A stretch of DNA of 64,000 nucleotides from Oncomelania hupensis (GCA_036898135.1 CM072511.1:72760293-72824292); one strand, 5' to 3'. Shown: positions 23,006 through 36,701, counted from the stretch's first letter. Notes: a model not told the origin generated them from the letters alone. Made by a program: numbers and translations.

Positions 23006-23345
23006 CTCTGAGACATACGGAACTCACCGCTTAGCTTAACACCCCTCCCCCCACCCACCCCAATCCTCCTCCACTTAATGATTTCAGAGCCGTATGGTAA
23101 AACAATCGATAGGTGCTTTTCTTTATCTTCCGCCTCTTCTTTCTAGAGAACACAGCTGTGCTTTGGTTTAGAAGCCTGACAGAGGGAAAGCGTGGGAAAG
23201 ATTAGGTCGACCAGATTAAATACTGGAGAAAAAAAACAGAATACAAAGCGAGGAGTGCACCAAGTTTCTTCACCCGACTGAAATTGCTGCTCGCAAGAGA
23301 AGAAGAAGGGGGAAAATGATGATGATGATGATGATGATGATGATT

Positions 23346-23408
<63 letters not shown>

Positions 23409-23419
23409 TGTTGAAAATA

Positions 23420-23732
23420 CAGTGGCGTAGCTAGGTATTTGGGGTCCCGAGGGGCTTGGCCTCTTTGGGGGCCCCTGCATTTTGACATTCGACATCATAA
23501 CATGAGATAATGTACTTAATAAATATATAAGTCTAAATTCAAATTGCAGCAATGTCACTAACTTATAAAACGACGTGAATAGCAAGATTACATGGCGCCG
23601 GTGGCGTAATATTTAATATTTAATGTAAAAAAAATAAATAATCAGACACACCTTTTGGGGCCCCCCTCAAGTGGGGGCCCGGGGTAACTTTCGAATTTGG
23701 ACCCCCCTTCCCTTGTCCTAGCTACACCACTG
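23420..23732 (+). mobile_element. Complete hAT-like MITE with 8-bp TSD
   Basis: Terminal inverted repeats CAGTGGCGTAGCTAGG and CCTAGCTACACCACTG, flanked by TGAAAATA on both sides (23412-23419 and 23733-23740). This TIR and an 8-bp TSD are diagnostic of hAT elements. It has a GC-rich inner palindrome (TTTTGGGGCCCCCCTC... and AAGTGGGGGCCC) and no coding capacity, so it would need a transposase supplied in trans. Confidence 0.93.
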
Positions 23733-23740
23733 TGAAAATA

Positions 23741-24409
<669 letters not shown>

Positions 24410-24586
24410 TCCATTGTCTGCCCACGTGTAAACACGTTCTCCTCTTCTCCCTCTCCCCATTTCCTTCTACACACCACATCTACATGTTGCGGTGTTTATT
24501 TGTTGTGGCGTTTGTGTGTGTGCGTGTGTATGTATGTGTTTTGTTTTTGTTTTTATTTTGTTGTTTTTCTTTGCTGATTTATGCAT

Positions 24587-25583
24587 TTTTGACTCACATG
24601 CAGAGCAATGAGAGAAGGGTAGAGGGAGTGGGAGCAATGTGAGTCTATGTATTCAACCCACTCCCTCTACCCTTGTCTTTCCCCTCCCAAAAATCAAAGT
24701 ATTTGCAAATCTGTGCGAGATAAATCCTAAATAGTCCAACAATGGCAATAACTAAAATTATTTGTCTCTCCGTCCGTCTGTCTGTCCGCCGTCTATGCAA
24801 AACTTGCAAGTGGGTTAATATCTCAAAACGTATTTGAGCTATCACAACCAAACTTGGTAAGATGGACGTGTATATCCACGAGTCCTCATAAATTATCAGT
24901 GAATGAATTATTCACGTCAAGGTCAAGGTCACAGAGTCAACAAATGTTAGTCAAAAAATAACAATTTTTCACAAAATTTCATTTTTTTAAATAAGTTATT
25001 AATATTGAACTTACGATTCTTCAATACATGATAATGAGACACATATTTCATGAAAATTTGGTCAACCTCACTCCAAGGCCACTGGACCTGTCCAAAATTG
25101 GATAAGTATCCGTACTTTGAAGTGACCTTGACCCCAACTATTATGTTCCGATTTTGCGCTGATTTTGGAGGTCAAGGTCATGTTAGGCCTTGCAAAAACA
25201 TACAAAAATTAGGTCATTGCACAGTAGGCTGTATATTTAACCCATGAAATAACTTTGGGTTATTTGATCATACATGTAAGAAAAGTCACGTGAAGGTCAA
25301 TGTCATACCAAGGTCAAGGTCATTTAAAGTCAAGGTCGTTCCAGGTCACCGTTTTGTTTGGCATAATACAACGTTTGTAGTTTATTTGATAGTACTTGAG
25401 TGTATTTGGAGTCGAAGGTCAAGGTCATGTCAAGATCAAGGTCATAGGGAAATCAGTTGGTATTTTTTTGCATTTTATTGCCACTGTTTTATTTTGTTCT
25501 CTTTTCTTCTGGGCAGTCATTTTTATGTCAAATATTGCAAGTTCCATAAAGAGCATGTGAATACTTTAGATTTGCCTTTCTAG
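24587..25583 (+). mobile_element. Helitron-like non-autonomous repeat, fullest copy (A)
   Basis: The order is: TTGACTCACATGC with an imperfect hairpin to AATGTGAGTCTATG; a GTCCGTCTGTCTGTCC tetranucleotide core (24766-24790); CAACCAAACTTGG; repeated TCAAGGTCA arrays (about 24918, 25170, 25299 and 25415); AAATATTGCAAGTTCC; and terminal CTAG followed by T. The start and end carry inverse sequences (TGACTCACATGC and GCATGTGAGTCA). These traits resemble Helentron-associated HINE/DINE-1 and bivalve pearl-like elements. No rolling-circle replicase or helicase is encoded. The 3' hairpin is decayed in this copy. Confidence 0.7.
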
Positions 25584-26023
25584 TTATTTTATTATTTTAC
25601 CTCAGACATTTTTAATTGACAGCTAGTATTGTGGTCTGTACAATTTATTCTGGGATGTAGGTTTTGGTTTCTTGTAATGCGTTTAGTCCATTATTTTATT
25701 TTACGTTTTTAATTAATTATTATTTGCCCTTCGATTTTGATGTACGTCGTTGATTCTAATGTTTTATTCATATGCAATCTATTGGAACACTAATTAATAT
25801 ATTTTTGTTGTATCGTTCCTGCTCGTTAGAGACGTTTAATTGTTATGATTTGTCAAAAGGGTAGCGCTTGTTTAAGCTTCGTTTTTGTGTTTCTTTTATA
25901 TCTTCAGTGTTTTGTTTGCTTGTCTCCTGAATACAATTTTGTTTAAAATAATTGGTGTTGGTCGTTTGGTCTTTTGATAAACATTTGATTCTCCTTCTTT
26001 CAGAAAATCACTGAGCACTTTAG

Positions 26024-26239
26024 TAGACGAACATAACCGGCGCCATTGGCTAAACAAGCGGCCGGATCGCGTCAACAACAGCCGGCTTTACCGTCGAGGT
26101 CACGAGGTCAGAGGTACGTTGCCTTTGGCCCGCAGACGTCACGACATGGAGAACACGGTGACGAGTAGTCCAACTATATCCCAATCCATGACCCCCACTG
26201 TCGCTACTGCCGATAATGGACCTCAATCTACCACCATCG
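26024..26239 (+). CDS. Candidate host exon b
   Basis: An open frame runs for 72 codons, bounded by an acceptor (26022-26023, ACTTTAG; an alternative with a better pyrimidine tract, TTCTTTCAG, is at 26003) and the donor ATCG|GTAATA. The peptide begins DEHNRRHWLNKRPDRV, is arginine-rich, then turns Ser/Thr-rich (TSSPTISQSMTPTVATAD). It ends in phase 1, and its last G completes GAT with exon c. The better pyrimidine acceptor leaves a stop if entered from exon a, so the upstream boundary is uncertain. Composition is unlike the surrounding repeats. Confidence 0.6.
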
Positions 26240-26739
26240 GTAATAATACACTTTGCAATTGTGAAGGTTTGGTTTGGTAACAGGGTATCAGAACGATAAA
26301 GAGGCAAGGCACGTGGAATTAGAGATTTGATGGAATGTGTTGTTGGGTGTATGTGCCTTTGTTCGTTTGATCTTATGCACCTAACGAAACGCCAATATGG
26401 TCGATGTAGTAACCATTATACTTAATTTGTAGTTAGAATAAATATCCCTACCCGATGAAAAAAAAGTTATGCATATCGAGTGACGTCAGCATGGTGATGT
26501 CATCATTTCTCTAACCCCATTTTGTTCCAAACTACTGGACTGATTTGGTTCAAATTTGGTATGTACATAGACTTTACCTATGCCTTCAATGTAACCCCAA
26601 AAGAGCACCGTCGTTTAGCCCATTGATTAACTTCGCTATTCTGATTAATAGACAGACCTTGCTTTTCTTTTGCATGATGGTCACAATCATTGAAACAACA
26701 ACAGTAGTGTCAATATTGTCTATTGAAATGTAGTAACAG

Positions 26740-26891
26740 ATGAAGAACAGCCTAGCACGAGCTGCCAGACTCTCAGCCGAGTTACAAGTCCAAGACCATA
26801 CAAGGGGCGACGCAATGTGTCCTTCCGAAGCAGCCTCGAAGACGACGACGATGATGATAAGGATTATGAGGAGGACGAAAAGAAAGAACTG
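26740..26891 (+). CDS. Candidate host exon c (acidic)
   Basis: Follows AGTAACAG and ends CTG|GTGAGA. Entered in the phase left by exon b, it is open throughout and encodes DEEQPSTSCQTLSRVTSPRP, then a basic KGRR motif and an acidic run (LEDDDDDDKDYEEDEKKEL). It ends on a full codon. The acceptor pyrimidine tract is weak. The move from Ser/Arg to acidic residues continues directly into exon d 8.2 kb downstream, which is the main argument that b, c and d belong to one gene, perhaps an acidic nuclear protein. No family is recognised. Confidence 0.62.
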
Positions 26892-26929
26892 GTGAGAGGG
26901 CATTGGGGCAGAGTTGGTTTATTTTGCAG

Positions 26930-27284
26930 GTGACTCGAAGCACATGCGCACAGGAATCATAAATTAATGCAGTTACTCCTTCGGATGAGAATATAAACCG
27001 AGGTCTAGTCTGTGTCGCATACATTCCGTCACAACGGACTTTAAAGATCCTGACGCTCATATCCCAGACGGGCGAGTGCCGGTGACAAGAACACACCCAG
27101 CATGCACCTAGGTCCTTCTCCCCCATCCCTGGCTGCCCAAGATTGTGCTCAGTTGTCTGGAGCGTTATTACGATGCGCCCAAAGGCTGCAAGTTGGCGCC
27201 TCGAGCGGCTTGAGTTAGATCCTGTATCGGCCAACGCCTTGAGTCTCCAAGTACGGCGGGATATGTGCGCTATAAAATCCTCGA

Positions 27285-27325
<41 letters not shown>

Positions 27326-27330
27326 ATAAT

Positions 27331-27395
<65 letters not shown>

Positions 27396-27420
27396 GAAGA
27401 AGAAGAAGAAGAAGAAGAAT
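26930..27420 (+). repeat. LINE/SINE-type 3' tail followed by (TAC)n-(ATA)n-(AAG)n microsatellite
   Basis: AAACCGAGGTCTAGTC and TTTAAAGATCC precede a TTGGCGCCTCGAGCGGCTTG...TATGTGCGCTATAAAATC segment that leads into trinucleotide repeats. A related segment is at 62931-63010. Ends of this shape (GCGCTATAAA plus simple repeat) are typical of L2-like LINEs and the SINEs that share their tails. Confidence 0.55.
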
Positions 27421-28111
27421 GTGAAGATTTAGTCGAAGAAAATATAAATTTGTTAAATTTTATAGCCATTGCATTATCCTTAATTATCTGTCGGAGGAAG
27501 TGCTGAAATGGAGGCTGCACTGGGTGTTCATATCAAAAGGTTAAGCCTTCAGTACCAAGCACAAACTTTATTATGTGTCAAGTTTCATCTTTTTAAAAAA
27601 TATTTAGTATTTACTAAAGCTACAGTATGGATGGTGGAGCACCTTTAACTTCAAATTTAATACCCCTTTCACCTAAAATTATATAGGCCTAATCAGGCGT
27701 AATACTATACTATGTTTATGCAGTTAAATTTCAGCACACGTTTAACCTTCTTCTTCTTCAAGTAGTATCCATGATCAATTTTTGACTCATTTGCAAGGCA
27801 ATGTGAGTCTATGGACTCACTCTCCTCTCCTCGCTACCCTCCCACTCCCAACCCCAAATTTTTTTTCCCGAATTTTGAAAATCTGTGCGAGATGTCTTAA
27901 ATATTGAAAAAAAATTACATTTAAAAAAATGTCCATTTGTCCGTCTGTCTGTCGGCCGTCTGTCTATGCAAAACTGTAAAGTGGTTAAGTACTCAGGACC
28001 TATTTCAACTATCACAAACCAAACTTGGTAAGGTGGTGTATACCCGTGAGACCTCATAAACAATCAGTGAATGAATAACTTCACCTCAAAGTTAAGGTCA
28101 CAAGGTCAACA

Positions 28112-30545
28112 AATGTTAGGAAAGAATGGTTTATTCCCGTTTACTGTGGTATCTGGAAACAAATAATATATTATCCAACACTCAGTGTGTCTTTCAAAGT
28201 GGTCGAAGTACTGTTGACCACCTGGTGCGACTGGAAACTTTTATCCGTAACGCGTTCGTCCAGGGTGAACACGTCGTAGCCATCATGTTTGATTTGGAAA
28301 AAGCCTATGATACCACATGGAAATATGGCATTCTTTCAGATTTACAAGAAATTGGTTTGAAGGGACATTTACCTCTGTTTATATCCAATTTTCTAACGGA
28401 CAGAATTTTTCAGGTTAAGGTTGGAGGATCTTTATCAGATATGAGGGAACAGGAGATGGGGGTGCCTCAGGGTAGTATCTTGTCTCCCTTGCTGTTTAAT
28501 ATTAAAATAAATAATATTGTTCGTTCAGTGAAACGGGGAATCGACAATTCTTTGTTTGTTGACGATTTTGCATTCATAGCCAAAGGTAAAACCTTGGCAT
28601 CTGCAGAACGTCAGCTACAGTTATTTGTCAATGCCGTTGAAGACTGGGTTTTACAAAATGGTTTCAAATTTTCTGAAGCAAAAACTGAATGTGTTCACTT
28701 TTCCAAGCACCGGGGAATTATTCAAGATCCTAATATTACCCTCAATAAAACTCCAATAAAGACGGTCCAACAAGTCAAAGTTTTGGGTGTTATTTTTTAT
28801 CAAAGGCTATCCTTCCTTCCTCATTTGAAAGATTTGAAAACTAAATGTCAACAGGCCTGCAACTTGCTCAAGGTTATCAGTGGTACAGACTGGGGTGTTG
28901 ACAAGAAAACTTTATTGCTGTTATATCGTTCTTTAATTAGATCCAAGTTAGATTATGGTTGCATTGTTTATGGTTCTGCTAGAAAATCTTATCTTAAAAT
29001 GTTAGATCCAGTTGCTCATCAGGCCTTACGCATTGCTTTAGGTGCTTTTCGCACCTCCCCTTGTGAAAGCCTTTACGTGGAAGCTAATGAACCCCCGCTG
29101 GAGCTGAGACGTACAAAATTGTCACTGAATTACTATTTAAAATTAAAAACTGATCCCATGAACCCCGCCTATGACTGTGTTTTCAACCCAGATTTTGTTC
29201 AGAAATGTGAAGCCAAACCTAACACAATTCCTCCCGTTTGGCATCAGAATGCAGGCTCATTTGGAAAAAGCGGGCATCAATGTTGCTTCCATCAACGATG
29301 ATGAGCTTCGGACTGAAGTTCCTCCATGGAAATTATGTATCCCAAACATTAATTGACAATTGTCCGCTTTCCTCAAAAACATTACATCTGAAACCGTCTA
29401 TAACCAGCTCTATTTAGAACAGTGTGCTTTATATACAGGATATGTTATGAAAAACATTTTACAGATGGGTCAAAGAAAGGCGACGCAGTTGCTGCTGCGT
29501 CGGTCTCTGGGAGACATCTAGACCAGCCTTTGCAACAGCGTCTACCTGATTTTTGTTCTGTTTATACAGCTGAGCTCAAGGCAATTCATCTAGCTCTAAA
29601 ACAGGTTTGTCAATCCAAAAGAACCTTATTTTTAATCATGTCTGATTCACTGTCAGCACTCCAGGCTCTTTCCACGAGAAAGATATCACACCCTCTTCGG
29701 GCAGAGATCCATTACCTCCATACACAACTTGTTTCTGAGGGTAAAAAGATAGTTTTTATGTGGGTCCCTGGTCACATGGGCATCCGCGGCAATATTGCAG
29801 TGGACAAAGCGGCTAAAGATGCTCTGCATCTCGATTTCCCTTCAGAGATTTTCCAGTTTGTGCCCTACTCTGACCTACGTTGTATGACTGGATCTTATTG
29901 TAAACGACTGTGACAGACTGACTGGTCTAACCATATCAACAACAAATTATTTCAAATTCTTCCCGAGTTGTCAGCTTCTTTGCCGAACTTTGCATCCACT
30001 CGCAAAGAAGAAACAGTTTTGTCTCGCCTTCATATTGGGCATACTTATATAACCCACGGTTTTCTGTTGAAAGGGGAGGAACCGCCATGGTGCTTTGCAT
30101 GTGATAAATCCTTTTCTCAGTTTTCTGTTCGCCATTTCATGTCTGAATGTGCTGACCTGCTTGATAAAAGATAAACATACTTTGGTTCAATACCTTTCAA
30201 AGAGATTTTTAAAGTATGCATTGGTCAACACTTGTTTTAATTTTTACATGATGTTGGTTTGTTTTATCGCATACAAACCATGCCGTTTTGTTTTTGATTT
30301 TATTGGTAAGACCGAATTTAGTGATTTGATAGAGGAAAGAGAACGTATTTTTAACACATCAGTTTTAAAGAAGACTTTTCAAGAGGCGTCAGGTGAAACT
30401 TTGCTTGAGTATTTAAGAGTAACAGGTCTATTTTTTAAGATTTGAACCACTTTTTAACATTTTAAGATAACGTCTCTCTGGTCCTGATTTGGCTCGGAAA
30501 AGTCCGCTGGACCTAAAGCAATAATCATGTAATGTAATGTAATGT
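28112..30545 (+). mobile_element. I-group LINE with RNase H, 5' truncated
   Basis: The coding part is followed by a conserved tail (GGTCCTGATTTGGCTCGG...CCTAAAGCAATAATC) and TAATG repeats. The same tail stands alone at 60445-60505 with a 12-bp TSD, and a diverged one is near 55150-55205, so the family has mobilised repeatedly. It starts within RT, so this copy has no endonuclease. Confidence 0.88.
28126..30174 (+). pseudogene. RT-RNase H polyprotein fragment of the I-group LINE
   Basis: 28126-29230 encodes RT from the GRSTVDHLVRLE block through FDLEKAYDTTW, GVPQGSILSPLLF and the catalytic FVDDF. A one-base shift moves the frame to another phase for 29230-29356, which ends in a stop. Frame 1 then resumes with RNase H: FTDGSK, YTAELKAI, MSDSLSAL and AVDKAAKDA, so all four carboxylates are present. 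A stop at 29911 is followed by a C-terminal Cys-His motif (WCFACDKSF...RHFMSEC). RNase H beside RT points to the I, Ingi or Nimb group; the exact clade needs a tree. Confidence 0.9.
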
Positions 30546-31598
30546 AACTTTTTTTTCTAGGTTATTAATATTGAACTTATGATTCTTTTTTCTGAGGCAT
30601 GATTGATCAGTGAGACACACATATTGTTACACGGTTGCTGTTTTCATCAATTATTGATTCAGTCCCGATGCTTGAATCCTGATAAGTGTAACTCAGATTC
30701 ATTTATCCACGCAACCTGTTCACTCAGCAACAGGGCAGGAGTCGCCGTATGAAGTTTTCACACTTTATTCAGCATACATGTACATTAACAACTGCATACA
30801 TGATCGCTCAATCGCTTTTCACTTTTTCATTCTCTCAAGACGACACGGTGACTGCTAATATAGTTCCTCTATAATCGAGAGAATGTTCGAACATTCCAGC
30901 GTGGTGCAATGACAGCCAATCAGAATAAAATTCGTCACTGGAACGATGCACTGTCTTACGTCATATAACTTTATTTAGGTCAGAAGATACTCTTAGGCCA
31001 AGGCCACCCTCTTGAAAGGTCGGTCGATTAGAGGCATCCTCTGCATAGGCACTTTAGGGACCCTTCCTCGAGGTATGGTCTTTTGGCAAATGTCGCATTA
31101 TCGGCAGAAACGGCTGACGTCCGTATGAAGTCCTGGCCAGTAGAACACCGCCTGGATTCTGTCCGACGTCTTCTTGATGCCCAGGTGATCGTGACCTCCC
31201 ATGATGGAGTCAAGAGCTACTTCCATCACTTGGCGCCTTAGGGGTAACGGTACCAAGACTTGACGTAGTGGTTTACCTCCGTTGACCCTCGGGTGCTGGA
31301 AGATTCTGTACAGGGTCTTGGCTTTCACCTCGAAATAGACCGTGCTACTGCCCTTGGTAACGTGGTCTTGGCGGTTCCTGTATTTGTTTAATGTACTATC
31401 AGCTTCCTGGAGCTGGATCAGCTTATCTCTGTCCACGATGGCAGCTTTGGAACTGTCGGCGACCTTCAGTGGCGTAGACGTCTTGTCCCTCTTGGCCTAG
31501 GCCCTGGTAGTGACAGCACCGACGATCTCTAGTCGGCAGGGCTGAGCCGGAGTAGCCACATTGTCCCGTAGCATCTCTGTAAGGTCTCCATCGGGAAA

Positions 31599-32588
31599 TA
31601 ATAATAATAATAATAATGAATGGTACTTATATCGCGCAAATCTCACATTGTGACTCATTGCGCACCCACTCGCATTCATCCATTGTACATCCTGTCATTA
31701 CAACACATATGGCATAATATTACAATGAAATAAAAACAAAAATAATAATAATTATTATTTGAACGCAAGCTTGAACAAATAAGTTTTCAGTTGCGATTTG
31801 AATGTTGCCAAGTCAGGTACGCCTCTCATGTTTGCCGGCAGCGAATTCCAGAGAGTAGGCGCAGCAAAAGAAAATGCACGTTCTTCGAAAGTTTTCATAT
31901 TTCGGAGTGGCGCTGTCAAAAGACGTTCAGACGAAGAACGTAGTGCCCGAGTTGGTTTATAGGCTACAAGTGCATTGGCTAGGTAGGATGGTAGTGTGCC
32001 TTCAAAGAACCGAAAAGCCAAAACGCAGACCTTGAATTGAATGCGAAACTTCACCGGCAGCCAGTGAAGCTTGCATAGTAAGGGAGTGGTGTGATCCCTT
32101 TTCTTCCGTTTCAAAATAAGACGCGCTGCGTTGTTTTGTACGCGTTGAAGGCGATTTATTTGTTCAGTTGGAAGACCAACCAGAACAGAATTGCAGAAGT
32201 CAAGCCGTGATGTCACAAAAGCATTGACAAGAGCTGCACACGCTGACTCGGTTAAAAACGGTCGAACAGAGGTAATGCGCCTCATCTCGAGAAAAGTAGC
32301 ACGACAAATAGTACCAATTTGATCTTGCATTGACAAAGTTTGGTCAATTTTGACTCCAAGATAGCGCACGGAGTCTTGGTACGGAATGCTGCTGCCATTT
32401 ACAACTAGGGAGTCGCTGCCGACCTGCCTGAGACACGAGGCTTTGCCTACAGGCATGATTTCAGTTTTTTCAGTGTTCAATTTAAGCTTATTGCTATCCA
32501 TCCAGGAAAGAACATCATGGATGCATGTTTGAATGTCTGACTGCACAGTCTTAAAGTCTGATGGCTGAGAACTCTTGGACAGTTCAGT
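31599..32588 (-). pseudogene. L2/CR1-like LINE C-terminal RT fragment inserted in the LTR element
   Basis: The minus strand 32546-31755 has one open frame of 263 residues. It contains LNTEKTEIM, VRYLGVKIDQTLSM, LQRVQNNAARLI, LHWLPVKFRI and ERAFSFAAPTLWNSLP, a combination typical of L2/CR1-type reverse transcriptase ends. A 3' UTR follows, ending GCGCGATATAAGTACC plus ATT repeats. The YADD core is not included, so it is heavily 5' truncated, yet the remaining frame has no stop. Microhomology (AATGGC) at the insertion point duplicates a few bases. Confidence 0.88.
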
Positions 32589-32679
32589 AATGGCAATGGC
32601 AATGGATCATCCTCCGCAACCTCGACGTATTGAGTTGAGCCAGGACTCCACTCTGGATCGAGGTCGCCGATCATCAAAT

Positions 32680-33155
<476 letters not shown>

Positions 33156-34515
33156 AATCGTACAGCGGCTTCTTCAGGCGAACCGCTTCTACTTCTCCAA
33201 TGTAGAAATGGGTGCTGACTTGAATCTTCGCAACTGGCGCTTTCACACATTTGCTGTCGGCCATAAGTGTACATTTGGAATTGCCAGTGAACTGTTCTTT
33301 AGCGATTAGATCTTCTCTGACGATGACCCCACTGCAACCTGAGTTTTTTTAGGACCGTAACTTCGTGATTTCCGACGCGTCCCTTGGAAACAGGCATGTT
33401 CTGGACGGTCACAGCTGCGCTGGCGACGACGGGGATGGATTTTCCGTTCGCAAGGAGAAGTTGGCCATCGGTCATGCACTCTTGCACGTCCGCAGGAGTA
33501 GCTGTGCGCTCGGTCTCACTTGGAAGAATGACGCTTCCGCCGCACACTTGATGATCAGAGCAACTGGTTTGCCGTCGATTGAAGAAACGCCTCTGTCGGT
33601 TGCCCGCCGCTGCATTGTCCGTATTGCTCTGCTGTCCGCTACTTTTGTTTTGAGGACAGTTAGCAGCTATGTGGTCTGTGGCGTTGCAGGTGAAACAGCC
33701 TCTTGAATGCCCTTGCCTGGAAGTTGGTGTTGAGTCCGTGTGTCTCTGGCTCGTCTGACTCTCTGGATCTAGTTCCCATGGTTTCCAGTCTTCTAAAAAT
33801 GTTTTGTCACCTTGGGTGGCCCCAGCGTCTTCCCATAAGCGATGAGATATCTTTCAGCAGCCTCAGCAACTTCTTTTAGCGTCTGCAAGTTTTGTATTTT
33901 CAAGTAGATCGCGAGATCCTAAGGGCAGGCGTTGAGTAATTGCTCCCTCACGATCAGATCCTGGAGACTCGTAAGTCTTCCCTTTGCCTGATAATTCCAA
34001 CCACTTGTGTAGATATGACGACAGGCGCTCCACAAACTGCTTTGGCGTTTCGTCTAACAAAGGCCGACATTCACGAAAGCGTTTACGGTAGCCCTTCTCT
34101 GTAAAGTTGTAGGAATACAATAGGGCTTCTTTCAAGATGTCGCAGTTCTTGGCATCATCGTTCGACAGTCTGGTGTAAAGTTCGAGCGCTTGCCCCATCA
34201 GAAGTGCACTTAGTCGAATCGCCCAGTCTTGAGGCTGCCAGTTAGAGCTTTCAGCGAACCTTTCGAATCTCGCCAGATAACTATCGATCTGGAGCGTGTG
34301 AGTCATATGGGCTTTGCCCTTCTAGTTTTATTATCCTACTGATCTTTATCTTGTTACATTGTTATGCACTTCTAGCAATTTGTTTGCAATTCAAATTCAG
34401 TACACGTTAAACCTGCAAGTACACGTTGTTATGCCATAAACACTGGTTTTGCAATTCTAATTTAGCACCTGTTTTTTTTTCTTCCTACTGTTGTTATGTT
34501 GTAATACTTGTTTGC

Positions 34516-35017
<502 letters not shown>

Positions 35018-35068
35018 GCACAATTATATTTGGATTCAAATCGTATCATTTGCTATGATTTGTTGAAG

Positions 35069-35215
35069 GAAGATGACGAGAAGGCCGAGGAAGAGGAAGG
35101 CAGTGATGACGATGATTTTGACGACGATGACGATTCAGGGTCGTCTTATTCGGATGAAGAAGGGGAAGATTGGGACGACCAATCCAAGTCTGCTCCCAGT
35201 ACTAAAAAGGTCAAG
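35069..35215 (+). CDS. Candidate host exon d (highly acidic)
   Basis: Begins after TGTTGAAG in phase 0, matching the end of exon c. It encodes EDDEKAEEEEGSDDDDFDDD, then SGSSYSDEEGEDWDDQSKSA and PSTKKVK, ending CAAG|GTAAAA. If not spliced, the frame ends only three codons later at TGA (35222), so this may be the last coding exon. An AATAAA at 36601-36606 could then serve as poly(A) signal. Acidic Ser/Asp-rich segments followed by a KKVK patch are common in nuclear chromatin-associated proteins, but no domain is identifiable. Confidence 0.6.
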
Positions 35216-36701
35216 GTAAAATGAACAAAGAATTACAATTATGATAATGTTCAGTGGCTCTTGAAATAACAACGGACAGACTTCTGATTCTCGACGACAT
35301 CAACGTAGTTCCACATGAGTTTGGAAATACAACAAGCAAAAGAGGGGAAGAGAGAAAGAGGTGGTTGGGGTAAGGAAAGTTGGTTTTAGTAGGTGCCAAG
35401 GAGTAAGGGAGAAGTAGGGTGGGGATGGCTATTCAAGCTATGTATCTACGATCATCAAACGCGAGTTGCACGACTTGTAGTTCCTGTAACTGTAAGGAAG
35501 AAGAGGTTTATGCTCACAAAAATAATTTCAGACATCTAGGCTTGATCCCTGAGGTTTTATTGGGTTGTCCAAATGCGAGAGGAGACTTGGGAGCCACTCA
35601 CTTGACATTGCTACAGGCAAAAAGCATTATTCTGGGCCCACTTTACTGCCCTCTCTCACATACAAAACAAATCTTTGCCAACCTCGCTGCTAGACTGCAA
35701 GACCTCGTCACAATATACTTGCTAGAACCTAACATAAACAATGACGTCTGGTTATACTTGCTACCAACGGAGCACGCGTGGTATAAAGCAGTGCAATCTT
35801 GGTCCTAATACATGTATTGGGTTCTAATCACGAAAGGGCGGCGGACAGCACAATAAAATATATTTGGCTTGATTTCCCCAAATGCCTCCGTTGGGACTAA
35901 AATAAGCGAGTTTGGGCTGCTGCCTGTGCGCCATAGCCAGCAACAAATCTACGGTGCCTGTTTTATGCGGTGCATCAGACGTATTTGTCTTGATTGTAGG
36001 TTTGTGTGGCTAAAGTAAAATTAAAGTAATATCCTGATTTCAGGATTGGAGGTTTTTTCACGCTTCCTTGTTTCACTAGAGATAAACATATACACGCCAA
36101 GATGCTTTCAGAATAGATTCGTCGAGACCACTTCCGTAGATAACAACGCTTGTATATATACATAAGAACAAATCTAGGCTTAGGGAGACTTCGGTAGTTT
36201 TGGTGGTTACTATTATATCAGTTAAAATTCCTTAGACAGATTCACTGTGACATTTAGGAAGACTTGCCTACATCAACAATACATTTCCTTTATTGCAACT
36301 GCAGTGTGTGTAATTTTGACAGATATAGCAAACCTATGAGGTCTCCCTATTGTTTACTAAGTAAATGGACATTATTAGGGCACCTGCTGTGTAGGACATC
36401 CTTATAATAATTGTATTGTAAAACCATACGTTATGGAGACCACTAAAGAAGACATATAACTCCTTTCATACTTTTGACATCTTTTTTGAACGTTATTTCT
36501 GAGTGGATGAATGTTTTGTTGTTTTTGCGTAATTGTATATTGATGGCAAATCATTTAAATTGAAAATGTTATTTTATTTTGTTCTACATTGTACCTTCAT
36601 AATAAACTTGATTCTGGCTTATGATAACGATGCTGCACATTAGGCATTCGATTTTTTCTCAAAATTAAAGGCGACTTGTTTCAATGAAATGTTGACTGCA
36701 G
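35216..36701 (+). other. Unassigned: a 129-codon frame, possible 3' UTR
   Basis: A plus-strand frame at 35419-35808 includes several Cys (CTTCSSCNCKEEE) and a Leu-rich end, but no domain is recognised and no repeat copy is present in the window. AATAAA at 36601 sits at the end of plain AT-rich sequence. The stretch could be UTR or intron of the acidic gene, or an undescribed repeat. Confidence 0.35.

Larger units (their letters stand above)
20556..23408. repeat. Large interrupted palindrome
   Basis: Outer arms are (ATC)n plus 20635-20943, pairing with 23013-23318 plus (ATG)n. Inner arms 20944-21110 pair with 21798-21985. A 690-bp spacer holds a truncated hAT MITE, and a 1020-bp TIR element interrupts the right arm at exactly the point where outer and inner arms would join. 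Arm identity looks above 90 percent by eye. It could be a foldback transposon or an inverted duplication. No host coding sequence was recognised in the arms. Confidence 0.88.

Noticed and set aside
20556..23408. A CRISPR-like or tandem array
   Set aside because: The symmetry is a single inverted repeat with simple-repeat caps, and the organism is eukaryotic.
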